A DNA stretch of 64,000 nt from Cucumis sativus (lineage: Eukaryota > Streptophyta > Magnoliopsida > Cucurbitales > Cucurbitaceae): assembly GCF_000004075.3 (NCBI RefSeq), contig NC_026660.2, positions 25,237,498-25,301,497 on the forward strand. The letters run 5' to 3'. The notes under the pieces are model-generated. The model saw nothing but the letters and a program-made list of their open reading frames with translations, was not told where the DNA came from and searched no databases. This document shows positions 25,901 to 38,313 of this stretch, one piece after another. How positions within the stretch are numbered: position 1 is the stretch's first letter; each line of letters begins with the position of its first letter. Both the position numbers and the translations under genes were made by a program.

Positions 25901-28900
25901 TCTTTTTTTTCTTCTTTAAATTAGATTTAGCAGTTTGTGTTACGAGTTTAGAGAAAGTCCTATGTGTGATATTGGTAGTTTATGTTTGCTCATTTGGTGT
26001 TTAGTTCAAATTTTGTAGATAGGTGTTCTTTTGCAGTAGTATGGATAAAAGTGTTAACATATGTAAAAAAAAATGTCCTTAATATATACTTTTATGAAAT
26101 GAATCCCAAACAAACTAATCTATAAGTATTTTTAACCTATAATAACATTATAACATGTGTGGTAAAATATTGTGAGATAGGGTAAATCATTATTAGACTT
26201 AAAAGTTGTAAACATGTTTAATTAGAAATAGGTATTTATAGTTCAATAAAAACTAGTAAATATTTCTCATGATTGCGATTACCGCTTAAGTCATAGGTAA
26301 CTAAAATCCAGTGAACAGAATGTAATATATATTTTAGTGATTTATTTTTTAAGAATATGTTTGAAACTAACCAAATACTCGCTCCCTCCAAATAAAAAAA
26401 TTATTAATATGTTAACATAATTTCAACAAATCGTCCCCTATTTTATTTTCAACTCAATTAATATTCTCACTCATTGAATCCAGTACAAATTTGTGGAGAA
26501 AATATTAATTAAGTAAAGTTGAATTAAATTTAGCTTAAACCAATGAATGTTACAAATATACCATAGAACAAATTATTGAAATGTTACGAGTATAGGATAG
26601 AACAAATTATTGAAATGAGTAGGGCCTTTTAATCCAATAATATATATGGATACATGGTTAAAAATGACAGAAGGGTGGGTTTTGTTATAAGAGGATATAG
26701 TTTAAATTGGAGGGAAATGAAGAAGGAAAAAAACAAAAGACAGTAAAAGTAGTGTGTGTTTGAAAAATGAAAACTTTGTACCATTGCAATACAAATATAA
26801 GAAAGAAAACAATAATGAAATGAAGAAGAAGAAGGGGAAAAAAAAATTAGAAAAAGGAAAAGGAAGAATTTGGGGATTTGGGTTTGGTTTTTGTGTTGTT
26901 GACATTATGGAAAACGCAGGGTCAAAAGGACAAAGGAGGCAAATTGAAAGGGAATGTTGGGAAAATAACAAAATAATTATTATAACAAAAATAATAATTA
27001 ATCAATTAGTTTTTTCTTCTTTTATAATTGAAATGGGGGGAAAAGGAAGAGGTAGAAAAAAGGTCAAATCAAAGAGGGTACGTTGGAAAAGAGAGGGGGG
27101 GTTGGTTTGGGAATTAGAATCCCAAGAGATTAGAATGGTTACAAATCGTAAAAGACTAAAATAAGAAAGGAAAAAGAAAACAATATTGGTGTATTGAAAG
27201 AAAGAGTTATGTGTGTTGCTTTGTTTGTATGTGTGATTTTTTTTTTCAAACCACTCCCAAACACACCGAATATTTGCTTTGCTATTTCAATTGAAAGATT
27301 GATTTCGACTATCTATGGGGTCTCTCTCTCTCTCACACACCACTTCACAAGATTCCTCCATTTCTTTTACCTTCTTCTATCTTCAAACTACTAATTACTG
27401 TGTGTTGTTAACCAGTAGTTTTTCTAACAGAGATTGGTGGATGTGAATCAATTTGATATTTCAACTGGTTATGTTCACATATTCATAGCATTTTCATGTA
27501 CCCTGAAACAAAGAAAATGTTATATAATACAAAAAATATGTATGATGAAGGAAGTTAGTAGAAAGTTAAAAAGGCTAAAGAGGGTTGGAGAAAAACGGTT
27601 TCTAATTAATTAAGTGCAATATTAATATTGTTTTTCTAGGCCTAAATTCTCATTTATGATTGTAACAATGTGAAGAAGAAACATAAGCGTATAAATTCTC
27701 ATCCATCATACACACAAAAATTAAAATATTATAAGAAAAACTTGTCAACAAAAATATATGATTAGGCAATCTTTCAAATAAAATGTTGAAGTATAAGGGC
27801 ACAGAAATCTATTTTTATTATTATTAATATTATTGAAGAAATCTTCTCTGGAGAAATAATGATCCAATAGAACAAATAAAACTGTGTATAGAAAACTCTG
27901 GAAGAAACAATGTTGATTTCTTTTTTAAAGTATATTTTTGTTAAGAAAGGAAGAGGAAATTCAAACTTTAGATGAAACTCTCAAATCAAAGTGGGACTAT
28001 ATCTACCAGACGACTTATGACGTTATCAATTCTTTGTAAAGTGCTCTATGACACAAAAAAAAGAAAAAGAATCAAATCCATTTCCACCATGATCAATATT
28101 ACAAAATCATATACATATACATGTTATGTGTATATATATATATATATTTCCCTCACAAACAATAACTTAAGATTTTATTTACTTCATTAGTTTATCTCAT
28201 GTAAGGACGTGTTAAAATGTCAAATCCTATTTTATATATCCTCTTGTGACAAAGTAGATGTAGTTACGTATATTTTTTCTTTTAATAGATATGATAGATC
28301 ACAGTCTAATAATAGTAAAAGTAAGTTTAAACCAATAATCACATTATTTGTTCTATTAAAACTATTTAAATTGAGTGGTTAAAAAATAAGTGATATATCA
28401 TTTTGTGATCAATATCTAACGTGAAGATATATATTTTAAATAATTAAACAATCACATCCTTTATTTTGTTACAATTATTTGAATCAAGAAGGTTATATAA
28501 TAAAATAATTCTTTCATATATGAGTATAACCTGGACCATGAAAATGAAATGTCGTAATTACGATAAAACATATATTTGAAGGTGAAGCAACACATACCCT
28601 ATTTAACAATAGTTTGTTTGTGTGGATGAGATGGGTGTAATAATTAAAAGAGTAGTTTAAGTAAGTAAAGAAATCCAAAATGATGGAAGAAGATGGAGAG
28701 GTGGAGAGAGGGGATAATGATTGAGGGACAAATGAAGAGGCAAAGGAAATATAAGGCAATGACCAATTGGTGGAATATAATTAAAATAATAATATGAAGA
28801 GAGAGAGAGAGAGTATGATAATAAAAATAAAAAGCTGTATGGTTGCTGTATGAGTGGGAGACACAAGAAGGGGTCCATTATAGAATGTGGGATTCTATCA

Positions 28901-28951
28901 CATCCCATGCATTGTTGTCATGTCATTTCATAAAACCACACCACCACCAAC

Positions 28952-28990
<39 letters not shown>

Positions 28991-28992
28991 TA
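28952..28992. repeat. CT microsatellite
   Basis: About 20 CT units, interrupted by a single 'ta'. It is one of the longest simple repeats in the window. It sits in a gene-poor region, with a GA run of opposite polarity about 140 bp upstream. Confidence 0.9.
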
Positions 28993-31364
28993 TCCCCATC
29001 TTTATTAAACCTTAGTTTATTCACTTAACTATTACAGTTAAAACAATAATTAATAACCTAGTATATAGTAAGGGGTGTGTTTTAGCTCAACTTGGTCTTA
29101 AGATATAGATGAAGGTGAATCATGTAATGTGAGTTGTCATGCTTGTTTGAAAAACTTTATACAATATAATCTTAATACAATCTTTCAATAGACTTGAATC
29201 ATTTTTGTGTCTAAAAGACTTATACTTCAAACCTTTTAAAGAGTGTTATGAATTCAATTCATTTGAGTGATACTAAAGAAGAACTTATTTATTTGGTTAT
29301 TTATTAGGTTTGATGAACACTTCTTGAGTCATGAATGAAAGAAGAGGATATAGAATTTACTAAAACTCCATTAGTTTTAAAAAAGTACTATTTGTATCAA
29401 ATAAATTATTTCATAGATTTAACAGTTTGGTGTGCATGATCAAAGAAAAAAAAAGTTATTTATATTATATATTTAATCATCTTTCCAATAATATTTTTTA
29501 AAAAAGAAAGAGAAGTATTTGATTGTCTATTATTAATAAAATTTAAAATTATACCATTAATTTGCAGAAAAAAATGCAGTGGGAGAGCTCAAAGAGAAAG
29601 AATATTATTTAACAATGTAAATGGGAAATCATTGTTTTTGTTGCCAATGTCAACAACTACCTCTAAAAAATCAATTCCCAAGACCAAATATATTTAAATG
29701 GCAAGTAGACATATGTGGACAAACCAGGTCAATTTCAAATAGTTCTTCAATTTTTTACTTTGCCTATTTTAAAATTCTATCACACCGTTTACTTTTTGGT
29801 CCCTCTTGTCTTCTTCCTCTCTACCACATTATCTTAAATTGCTTTTAGGACAATAATATTGTTGATGATATAAGAGGCAAAAGAAGAAAAACAAAAGTGT
29901 GATACTTACTTGACATGACAAACAATATGGTAAATATTTATTATCAGAGAAGAACGTGAACAACTTAAAATGAAAAAATCTATATACATAAATACACAGT
30001 TTTTGTCACATACTTCTGATGCATAAATAAAAGGGTAAAAGGGTGGAAACTTCACACAATTTCACAGTCAAAATTCCACTTGGGTGGAAACTTTAGAATT
30101 TTAAAGTGAAAATTTGACTTGTTCTACGTTTGAGTGTTTAAGTGTTTGGTTATGTTGTATGTTAATAGTTTGAGAGTGTGAATGTAAAAGAACACAATAT
30201 TTTTCTTTTCAATTGGAAGTGTATACATGTGTGAATTATATATCCATTTTAGCTTAATTTTTTTAAAGGGTTCTTGCAGAAATGTTCTATGTGTGTTAAA
30301 ACATTATTGGATTACATTAAGATCACATTGGTGCCATGCCACTTATTTATATATTTCTATTTTGTTACATGTAACACCATGTCTCACCTATTGAAACATT
30401 TAAAAGTATTTGGACAAAACACAAAAGTTAAAATATAGACACAAACGATAAAACATTATTTAACCTAAAACATAGGGGATAATATTAATGAAAATGTAGG
30501 TAAATAGCTCCCATGATAATTCGGAAATTCGTTTCTAGTAGCTCTGTAAAATAAATAATTTAGAAATTCAATTATTCAAAAGAAAAGAAAGGTTTCATGG
30601 TGAGGGAGAAATTTCAAATTCTCCATCTTATTTTTGTCAAAATGATCCTAACCTAATTTATATAATGAGACATACATAATTTGGAAATTCAATTTATTAT
30701 GTCTTAATTTATTATTGTTGTTATTTAAGTTGAGTAATTTTGGGAGGAAGAGAGGGAACCAACAACCTTTGAACTTAATATTTGTGTATTTATTGTTGAG
30801 ATATATATTCAAATTGAACTATTAGTTACTTGTTTGTAATGAAGTAAAATTATGCATGTGTGAACTCATCTTTCGTGCTTTGATGAAAAGTTTCGATTAT
30901 GGTTAAAGGAATTTGAACACAACAATTGGAATGAAAACCAATTTGGTAAGGTAAACCATGGTTATGCATGATGTTGTTAGTTCAAACTACTTAACTAAAG
31001 TTGATAACCATCCCATTTATTAATTGGAATAATTAGAGAGATTTAGTTAGGGGTAATGCAGATTAATTAATAAGCATCACATCAAAATGAGAAGTTAATA
31101 ATTCAACGTCAATGGGAAGGATTAAGAATATATATAAAAAGAAGAAAATGGGTCCATAGTCGTTAGTAATTAGGTTGGAATTGAAATTAAAGTTTGAATG
31201 ATGGTAAGAGATAAAAGTTGAAAGAGAATAATAAATAATAATAATAGAAGGGGAAACAGTAGAGATAGGAAGAATTTTCAGAAAGATTCGGTTAATGGAA
31301 TGGACAAAGAATCTAATAGAAGAAAAAAAGAAAAGAAAAGGAAAATGAAGGGAGGTGATTGAAG

Positions 31365-31572
31365 GAAGGGCGCCCGAGGATCGAGGGGAGGGTACCCCAC
31401 GCACTGCCCAAACTGACCGAAGGGACTGCCCGACATCCATCGCAGACTCAGTAATTTTCAGAGGATCGAAATCTCTCGTCGTTTTCTGCTGCCCGTAGAG
31501 AGAACGGGCAGGGGGGGTACCCTTTGATTTAAAGTCTCCCGCTCCGGACGGCACGCGCGCTCAGCTCAGGTA
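31365..31572 (-). other. GC-rich conserved-looking island: small ORF or structured RNA
   Basis: About 200 bp stands out sharply in composition from the AT-rich DNA on both sides. The minus strand opens with ATG at 31554 and reads a basic, non-repetitive peptide of about 60-65 residues (start MPSGAGDFKSKGTPPARS, later DFDPLKITESAMDVGQSLRS and VWAVRGVPSPRSSGAL). The frame then runs into low-complexity AT-rich sequence down to 31063, which is unlikely to be functional. A perfect 8-bp stem CTGCCCGT/ACGGGCAG with a 7-base loop lies at 31489-31511. GGTACC boxes flank it at about 31390 and 31517. Either a small conserved peptide or a structured noncoding RNA would explain this. I do not recognise the family with confidence. 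Confidence 0.45.
31489..31511. repeat. Perfect 8-bp inverted repeat inside the GC-rich island
   Basis: CTGCCCGT (31489-31496), loop AGAGAGA, then ACGGGCAG (31504-31511). This is a strong GC-rich stem in a region where random GC stems are not expected. Inverted repeats fold on either strand, so it does not fix the direction of transcription. Confidence 0.75.
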
Positions 31573-34500
31573 CTTCAACGCCTTCGTTTTCTTTATTACT
31601 ATTTACCATTTACATTTTTTACCCTCTGTTTTCTTTTTCTTTTTCTTACGAAACCACGTATAGGTATATATATAATTAAAATCACCTGATGATTAAGTTT
31701 AAAGATCAGTACATGATTATAATGTATTTTTCATTTAATATTGTCCAAGGTTGTCTCTTAGAAAATGACTCAAACAAATGTGCATTCCAAAATAAAAAAA
31801 GTCAAAGTTTTATACTCTGACCGATCAATTAAATTAAATCGAAGAATATTAAATACAATTAAAAAAATTAATTGAGACCAGTTCAATCACAATACCTTGC
31901 AACCATCCTAATACTATTGGCTGTAAATAGCTTCATTTGACGATAGCCCTTGTTATTTATAAGGAAAAACTTTAACCTAATTTTCTTTGGGCTTTTTTGA
32001 ATTATGCACTCCGTCCCTTCTAAGGTAGTTAGGATTTGATAAAAATGTGTAAATTTTCATGCCAACATATACAACCAAATAAAATATGGCTAGAAAACAT
32101 TCCCCATCATACCAAACAAGGAATGAAACCAACAACTTATGTAATATCTAGTTAGAAAAACTTGTGTAATATCGAGTTAGAATATTTGTACTTAATTTAG
32201 TTTAATTTTTTTAAAGCTTAAAAGAGTAGATATTTAAACATTTAAAATCTTTCATTAAAAGTATACATCCTGATAAGTATATTTAGTTAGGTTTAAGTTG
32301 TTGTAGGTTAATTTTTTTATTGAAAAAGATTTTGGGGGAGGAAGTGAGATTATTTAAAAGAAAAAACATTATATCATTTTATATACTACATAAAGGAAAT
32401 GTATTAAAATTAAATGTATAACAAGTACTACTAATGTCTAATCACTTGAATCATATTTAAGTTGAAAATGAAAGAAAAATGAATGAAAAGAGAGAAAGAG
32501 ATCATCATAAGTAAAAATAACAATTGTAAAATAAAATAAAATATAATAAGGGTAAGGATTATTTATTTACTATTTTGAGGTGAAAAAATGAAAGTGAATA
32601 TGCATGAGATTAAAAGTAAAAAGAGCAGAAATGAAGTTTAGAAGGATAAAATTAAGATAAGGGTGAAGAAAAGCAATGATTAATAAATATAATTGTGGTG
32701 TAAGTTAAGGGATAAGATTTGAACTTTGGTATGATTATGTATCAACACAATCTGGAAACCAAGAAATTGAGCACAAGACGACACCCACAACTCTGAGACG
32801 ACATGTAGGTCCCTTGATCTTTTTTATTATTTATATATATGTAAAAGCTTGTTGTCTTCTTAAACCACAATTTAGCAAATTAAATAATGGTAAGATAAAG
32901 ACTAAAAATACTGATGATGTGTCGCATTCTTTGTGTGTCTTAAGTATGAGTAGTCAATGTCACAACACAACAACCACCATCATCATCAATTTTTAAATTT
33001 CTCTTCTTCTAATTTCAATATTATTATATCATCACTCAATTCAAATTGGACCATTTCTACTCAACTCTAATTCCTTTTATTTTTCTAAATGAAAACTGTA
33101 AATTTATATATCTGCCTCACCTATCTAATTAACTACTATCATCATTCTTTTTTTAAGAAAATAAAAGTTTGAATCATAGTACTGACAAATAGTTGAAATT
33201 GATTATGTTCCATGTGACACACTATATATCAATGGTAGGTCTAATTAATTCATCCATTAAGCAAAATTGACCTAATTTAAATTAATAGACAAATAATTTT
33301 TTTTAAATTAAGAGATATTTAATTTTATGCAAAAATAAGAAAATTCAGATGCTAAATTTATAATCGACGGGTATGATGAAAATATGGGAAATATTAGTTG
33401 ATTTGGTTGGTTTGATTAACATAAAGTGATAATTTTTATTTGGATGAATGGTTCCAAAGAAAAAAAAAACGTGAAATTGATAATTTGTAGTTCAATTATC
33501 TCTTTCATATATATAGATATACTGTAGATGCTTTTATAAGTTTGCTTTATTACAAAAATAGAAAGATATTATAAATTAGGATTAAAAGTATAAAAGTTAC
33601 GTAAGTGAGAAAAAGGGGTGCGTATTTAATATTAAAAAAGAATTTGTCTTATGTTGAATATAATTAGGTAAAACAGGGTCTGAAATGGGGAGGGAAAAAG
33701 AAGGGTTAATGGATCAATCAATGTGTTCTCATGTGTCAATGTCTAGGAGTAGAGTCATGTGTTTGAATTGTTGTTTTCATCTAATTTCCTAATGTTTCTC
33801 TGTCACACTATGTGAACTTAAGAATCAGCCACTTGAACAGTACTTTTCTTTCTTTATATAAAAATAACATATATACAAAAATATATTTTAAAAAGTAGTC
33901 AACTTTGCTCTATCTTTTCATCAGAATATCCTATCTTTTGCACATATTGCATTTACAAAGCCTCTCTCTCGTTGGAAGAAATTCTTACAAATTACAAAAC
34001 TTTCTAAAATATTTACAAAATATTATAAAATTAATTTCATATTATATCAATCAAACATACCCATAAAACACTATATCAAGATTTATCAATAACATATTAT
34101 CAATGTCGCTATAAATTTTTATAATGAAAAAATTATTAAAAATATAGTTACAAATAAATATAACACAATATCTCTGTATTTATGGGTGATAGTTTTAAAA
34201 ATTTTGACACATTTATTATATTTAAAAACATTAAAAAAACAGTGATCATTCAAAGTTAACCAAGGAATGAATTTTTAAAAAACTTTAATGACTAAAAGTT
34301 AATTTTTAAAAATGTAGTTTACCCCTGTTAAATTTTAATTAATTTTACTATATTTAAAAATAATACTTACTCGTTAATCCTTCACTCAAATGAAAATAAT
34401 ATTAATTAAAGAAAAAACAATATTGTAAAACTCGGAACCATAAGCTCTTATTACTTATTTTTCTACCATCCTCTAAATCACACTTATTGATTTAAAAGTA

Positions 34501-37020
34501 TAAAGAGATGATAAGTGATTGAATCAATTTAATAATGGGTGATAATTAAATCAACCCAACAAAAGAAAACATTGATGAGGGAAAAAACAATATTAATTTT
34601 CTTTTTCCAAGCAGGAAAAGAGATGGAGAATGTGAAAGAGGAAAGTTGTGGAATGAAATTTGGAAATGGAAGCAGATTCATTTAATTTTAGTTGAACACA
34701 CGTGTGAATGAATTTGATGACAAAACAATTATTAAAAGTGATATAAATCATAATCTCTCTCTATATATAGATATATCCCAATGTGCAGCATCAGATCAGA
34801 TGATGAGTGCCTACAAAGCATGCAACTTCTTTAGGCCCTGTTGCTTTTAATTATAATTTTAGGCGTTTGTGAAGGCCAAACTTGAATCCCCTAAGGGTAT
34901 GATACATACCTTTAATTTGTGGGGTATGTCCTAGCTGGCTGGGACACTCAACAACCCTTTACCCATATTTCTAAATATCCCCTTCTCTCTATATATTACT
35001 TTTACATATGATCATTGTATAACTTTCACATTATTCAATTCTTTGTATGGGTGGAGGAGTGGGTGTTTAAAGTCGTCACTCCTGATCACATTCATCTATT
35101 CACTGCTAAAAATGCTCAAAAAAAGAGATTGCAAAAGCATATGTCTATTTCAATTTTCAAATATTTGACATCCCCAACGTAACCCAACTAGGATGCCCAA
35201 AAGATATTCTCTTATTTATAGTCTCACTTCCCCTCCTCCTGCCTTTATTTCCTATCATTTTAACCAGTTATTAAATAATTAATCAATATTTCTTTTAAGA
35301 CTCATTAATTTTGATTAATTAATCAGGGGTTTACTCAGTATTAATTTGGATTAATTCAGTTATTTGTTGGATTTCTGTTGTTAGTAGTCCATATGGAAGC
35401 TTTTGAAATAATATTTATACTGAATTGTTCTAACTTCAACTCTTAAGACAGGTATTAATTTATAAATTGATCTCAAAATTTCTTAAATCACATGGTGTGA
35501 TAACATGTTAATGAATCACCAACTAGTTCAAAAACTAAAATAATTCATCATAAATGAATGTGTAATGGCTTTACTATGATCATATCATCTAACTAAATGA
35601 ATTTCTTGTATTTGGATATAGTTTCTCATGTTACAAAATCAACCACTAAAGAACATAAAAAAACGTTAGAGATCGATACACATATATATGTAATTTATTA
35701 ATTATAGCGTATTAGACACTTTTATGAAATAGAGGAAGAAGAACATTATTAGAAAGAATATTTTTTTTAATACAAACTACTAGCGTTATTATTAGGTTAA
35801 AAATTTATATATTGCACTCTTTGGAATGTTAAAATAAATAAAATAATCATAAATAAACACATACTTGGAATACGAAACCTATTGCATTCAGACAGATTCG
35901 CCACAATACCTTCTAACTCCTCTGCATCACATTAGTTAATTAGTTGATAAAATAGCTTCACCAAGAAAATTGTTGAGAGCATCATCAACACGTTTTCCAT
36001 TCCCTTTATGAAGTACTACCAACTCTTCATCTTATCAATGAGTTTGGATAAGGATTAAATGAATGAGTTGATCAGGACATATTGACCTATAATATAGCAG
36101 ATATATGTAGAATTTTCCTTGGATAAAATATATATATATTTTTTGTTTTAAAAAAAGAATTCCCTCATAATAAGTTTTGAGTCAAATTAAGAGATAGTTG
36201 GGTTGAAAGGGTTAGGAGTGTGTTATTGTCATATTTGAACAAATTATAAAGATACTTGAGGAACTATCTTAGTTTTGAATAAATTTGAATGATTTCAATC
36301 ATATCATCTCTTGTACTAGAAGTAACTCCATGTATACTTCCACATAATAGTACTATTGACATTTTTAAACCATTAGTATATTGAGAAAGGCAATTTAGAG
36401 GAAAAAGAACTTCTAAATCATGTGTGTTTAGCCAATCATTACAAGTGATATATATGGGTAATATTGTATAATATTATAGAAAAATCTTTAGTATATTACC
36501 AAAATGAGTATAACTCAAATAGTATTTCTACCACCATCAATTAAACAGTTAAACTTTCAATTTACTAGTCATTCCAAATCCCACATAACTAGTTCATTGA
36601 TAAGTGTGTATGTTTATAAATAAATTTTAAATTAATGACATGCATCAACAAGAATTAGTGGAATTAAGAGACAACTTTTCTCTAACCTCTTCTATTTATT
36701 CTTTTGAGTTCCTCTCCAACTTTTCTTTTATCAATATTGATTGCCAATAGGTATCAACCTATTTGAAATATTAGAAATCGTTAATACATATATTTCATTT
36801 CACTCAAGAAAAATGATTCAAGAATGGACACATGAAAGTAAAAAAAGTGAACAAAAGAGAAGTGGAAAAAAGAAAAAGAAGGAAAAAAATGTTTTTTTTT
36901 CCTCAAAGAATCAGTTGGCACCAAATTACAAAACCAAGACAAGAGTTGATATTAAAAAGAAAAAGAAAACCTAAAAACAGTTGCTTTGCATTACCATTTG
37001 AACAGTACAAAAATAAATCC
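31573..37020. other. Gene-poor region upstream of the Dof gene
   Basis: About 5.4 kb of AT-rich DNA with no gene I can support. The frame at 32814-32996 and those at 36741-37180 are low-complexity sequence. The right end is the promoter region of the Dof gene. A less AT-rich patch at about 34.79-34.97 kb could hold regulatory sequence but shows nothing recognisable. Confidence 0.5.
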
Positions 37021-37043
37021 TATATATCCTATATATATTAAAC
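37021..37043 (+). promoter_or_regulatory. Likely TATA box of the Dof gene
   Basis: Two TATATAT runs, the second reading TATATATTAAACCC, lie about 265-285 bp upstream of the chosen ATG. They are followed by a CT-rich leader (37045-37260) typical of plant 5' UTRs. A leader of about 240 nt would result. It contains a repeated 'ctttg' block at 37210-37231. Confidence 0.5.
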
Positions 37044-37308
37044 CCTTCTCCTCTTTCCACACTCTCAAAAGCTCATCCCTTCTTCCCTCATCAAAATCAA
37101 AATCAAAATCCCTCCATCTCAAATCAAAAACATTCATCCAACCAAAAAACCTACTTTCTTTATCTCTTTTTCCCCACTAACTAAAAAAGAACTCACAACT
37201 TCCATATCCCTTTGCTTTGCTTTGCTTTGCTTTTCTTTTCTTTTCTTTTTCTCTTTTGTTTTTGGATTGTTCTTAAATCTAATCCCCCGAAAAGAAAAGG
37301 AAAAAAAA

Positions 37309-38313
37309 ATGATCCAAGAACTATTTGGTGTATCAGGACTTTTAGCTGCGGCTGGAGACACCAAAATCTCCATCAATAATACTTGTTCAATTCTAGATTC
37401 TTCCCCTTCCACTTCCCTTTCTGCCTCCGCCACTGCCGCCAGTAACGCCACCGTAACGACCACTGCCACCCCAACAACGTCCTCAAATTCGGAAGGCCAA
37501 AACTTGCGGTGCCCAAGATGTGACTCTTCAAACACTAAATTCTGTTACTACAACAACTACAACCTAACTCAACCTCGACACTTCTGTAAGACATGTCGCC
37601 GCTATTGGACCAAAGGTGGAGCCCTCAGGAACGTTCCCATCGGTGGTGGCTGTCGGAAGAACAAGAGCGCCGCCGCCACGGTGGCTGCTGCTGTAGGGAA
37701 GTCTACATCTGGAAAAATGAAAACGTTATCGTCTGAGATACTGGGTCGGGTCGGATTCGGAAATGGGTCGGCGTTGGATCACGAAATAATATCATCGCCC
37801 ACGCAAATTCTGTGGGGGTCGCCACAAAATTCTCACCTTCTGGCTATTTTGAGATCCGCCACCCAAAACCCTAACCCTAGTAATCTCACCGCTTCCCACG
37901 TCATCAATAATGACCCACCGCCGTCCACCACGCCCTTTCATGCTCGGACCATGGGTTTTGATGATCCTCCGGCTGGACCTCATGTTTCTTCTCTGGGACT
38001 CTGCAGCTCTTACTGGAGGAACAATCAGAATCAAGTTCATCATCAACAAAATGGGTATCCTCACGGCGGTGGAGATCAGGTCCACAGCGGTGCCAGTGGG
38101 ATTCAGGAGCTCTATCAGAAGCTAAAATCGTCGTCGAATAATTATTTCAGCGACAGTCACCAGGGATCTGTGGGAGTAACGAATGTGGCTACGACGGCTA
38201 CGGCGGCGATTTTGGAAGCAGCGCCGGTGGGCGGCGGCGAAATGACAGGTTTCTGGAATCCAGCTTTTTCTTGGTCTGATGTTCATGCTAGTGCTAATGG
38301 AGCATATCCTTAA
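37309..38313 (+). CDS. Dof zinc-finger transcription factor
   Basis: A single exon codes for 334 residues. The Dof DNA-binding domain spans about residues 66-118, with zinc ligands Cys68, Cys71, Cys93 and Cys96 in the CX2C-X21-CX2C spacing. The core includes [20 protein letters not shown] and [20 protein letters not shown]. Dof proteins bind AAAG sites in the nucleus. A Ser/Thr/Ala-rich stretch precedes the domain, an Ala-rich patch and basic residues follow it, and the C-terminus carries GFWNP and FSWSDVH near the end. I chose the ATG at 37309 because MIQELFG begins normal coding sequence. An in-frame ATG at 37222 would add 29 mostly hydrophobic or Lys-rich residues from the pyrimidine-rich leader and is unlikely. 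Subgroup is unresolved. Vascular PEAR-type Dofs share the same core, but I cannot assign an orthologue. Confidence 0.93.
   Translation: MIQELFGVSGLLAAAGDTKISINNTCSILDSSPSTSLSASATAASNATVTTTATPTTSSNSEGQNLRCPRCDSSNTKFCYYNNYNLTQPRHFCKTCRRYWTKGGALRNVPIGGGCRKNKSAAATVAAAVGKSTSGKMKTLSSEILGRVGFGNGSALDHEIISSPTQILWGSPQNSHLLAILRSATQNPNPSNLTASHVINNDPPPSTTPFHARTMGFDDPPAGPHVSSLGLCSSYWRNNQNQVHHQQNGYPHGGGDQVHSGASGIQELYQKLKSSSNNYFSDSHQGSVGVTNVATTATAAILEAAPVGGGEMTGFWNPAFSWSDVHASANGAYP

Larger units (their letters stand above)
20164..31364. other. Long gene-poor AT-rich region
   Basis: About 11 kb without a supportable gene. The left end holds the ATG101 promoter and 5' UTR. It contains simple repeats: TC at about 24397-24411, TA at about 25464-25478, AT at about 28130-28147, and a CT run at 28952-28992 with a GA run near 28799-28814. 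A degenerate coding-like patch lies at 22.48-22.92 kb. Frames at 26.7-27.4 kb and 28.5-28.9 kb are low-complexity sequence translated on both strands and are not called. Confidence 0.55.

Noticed and set aside
26702-27394. Overlapping frames on both strands rich in Phe/Leu or Lys/Gly
   Set aside because: Low-complexity purine/pyrimidine tracts translated both ways; mirror composition shows chance ORFs.
31063-31380. Continuation of the minus-strand island ORF to 163 residues
   Set aside because: Past about residue 60 the frame enters AT-rich low-complexity DNA; a real product, if any, is likely limited to the GC-rich part.
37134-37535. 133-residue minus-strand frame opposite the Dof gene
   Set aside because: Antisense shadow of the Ser/Thr/Ala-rich N-terminus of the Dof protein.
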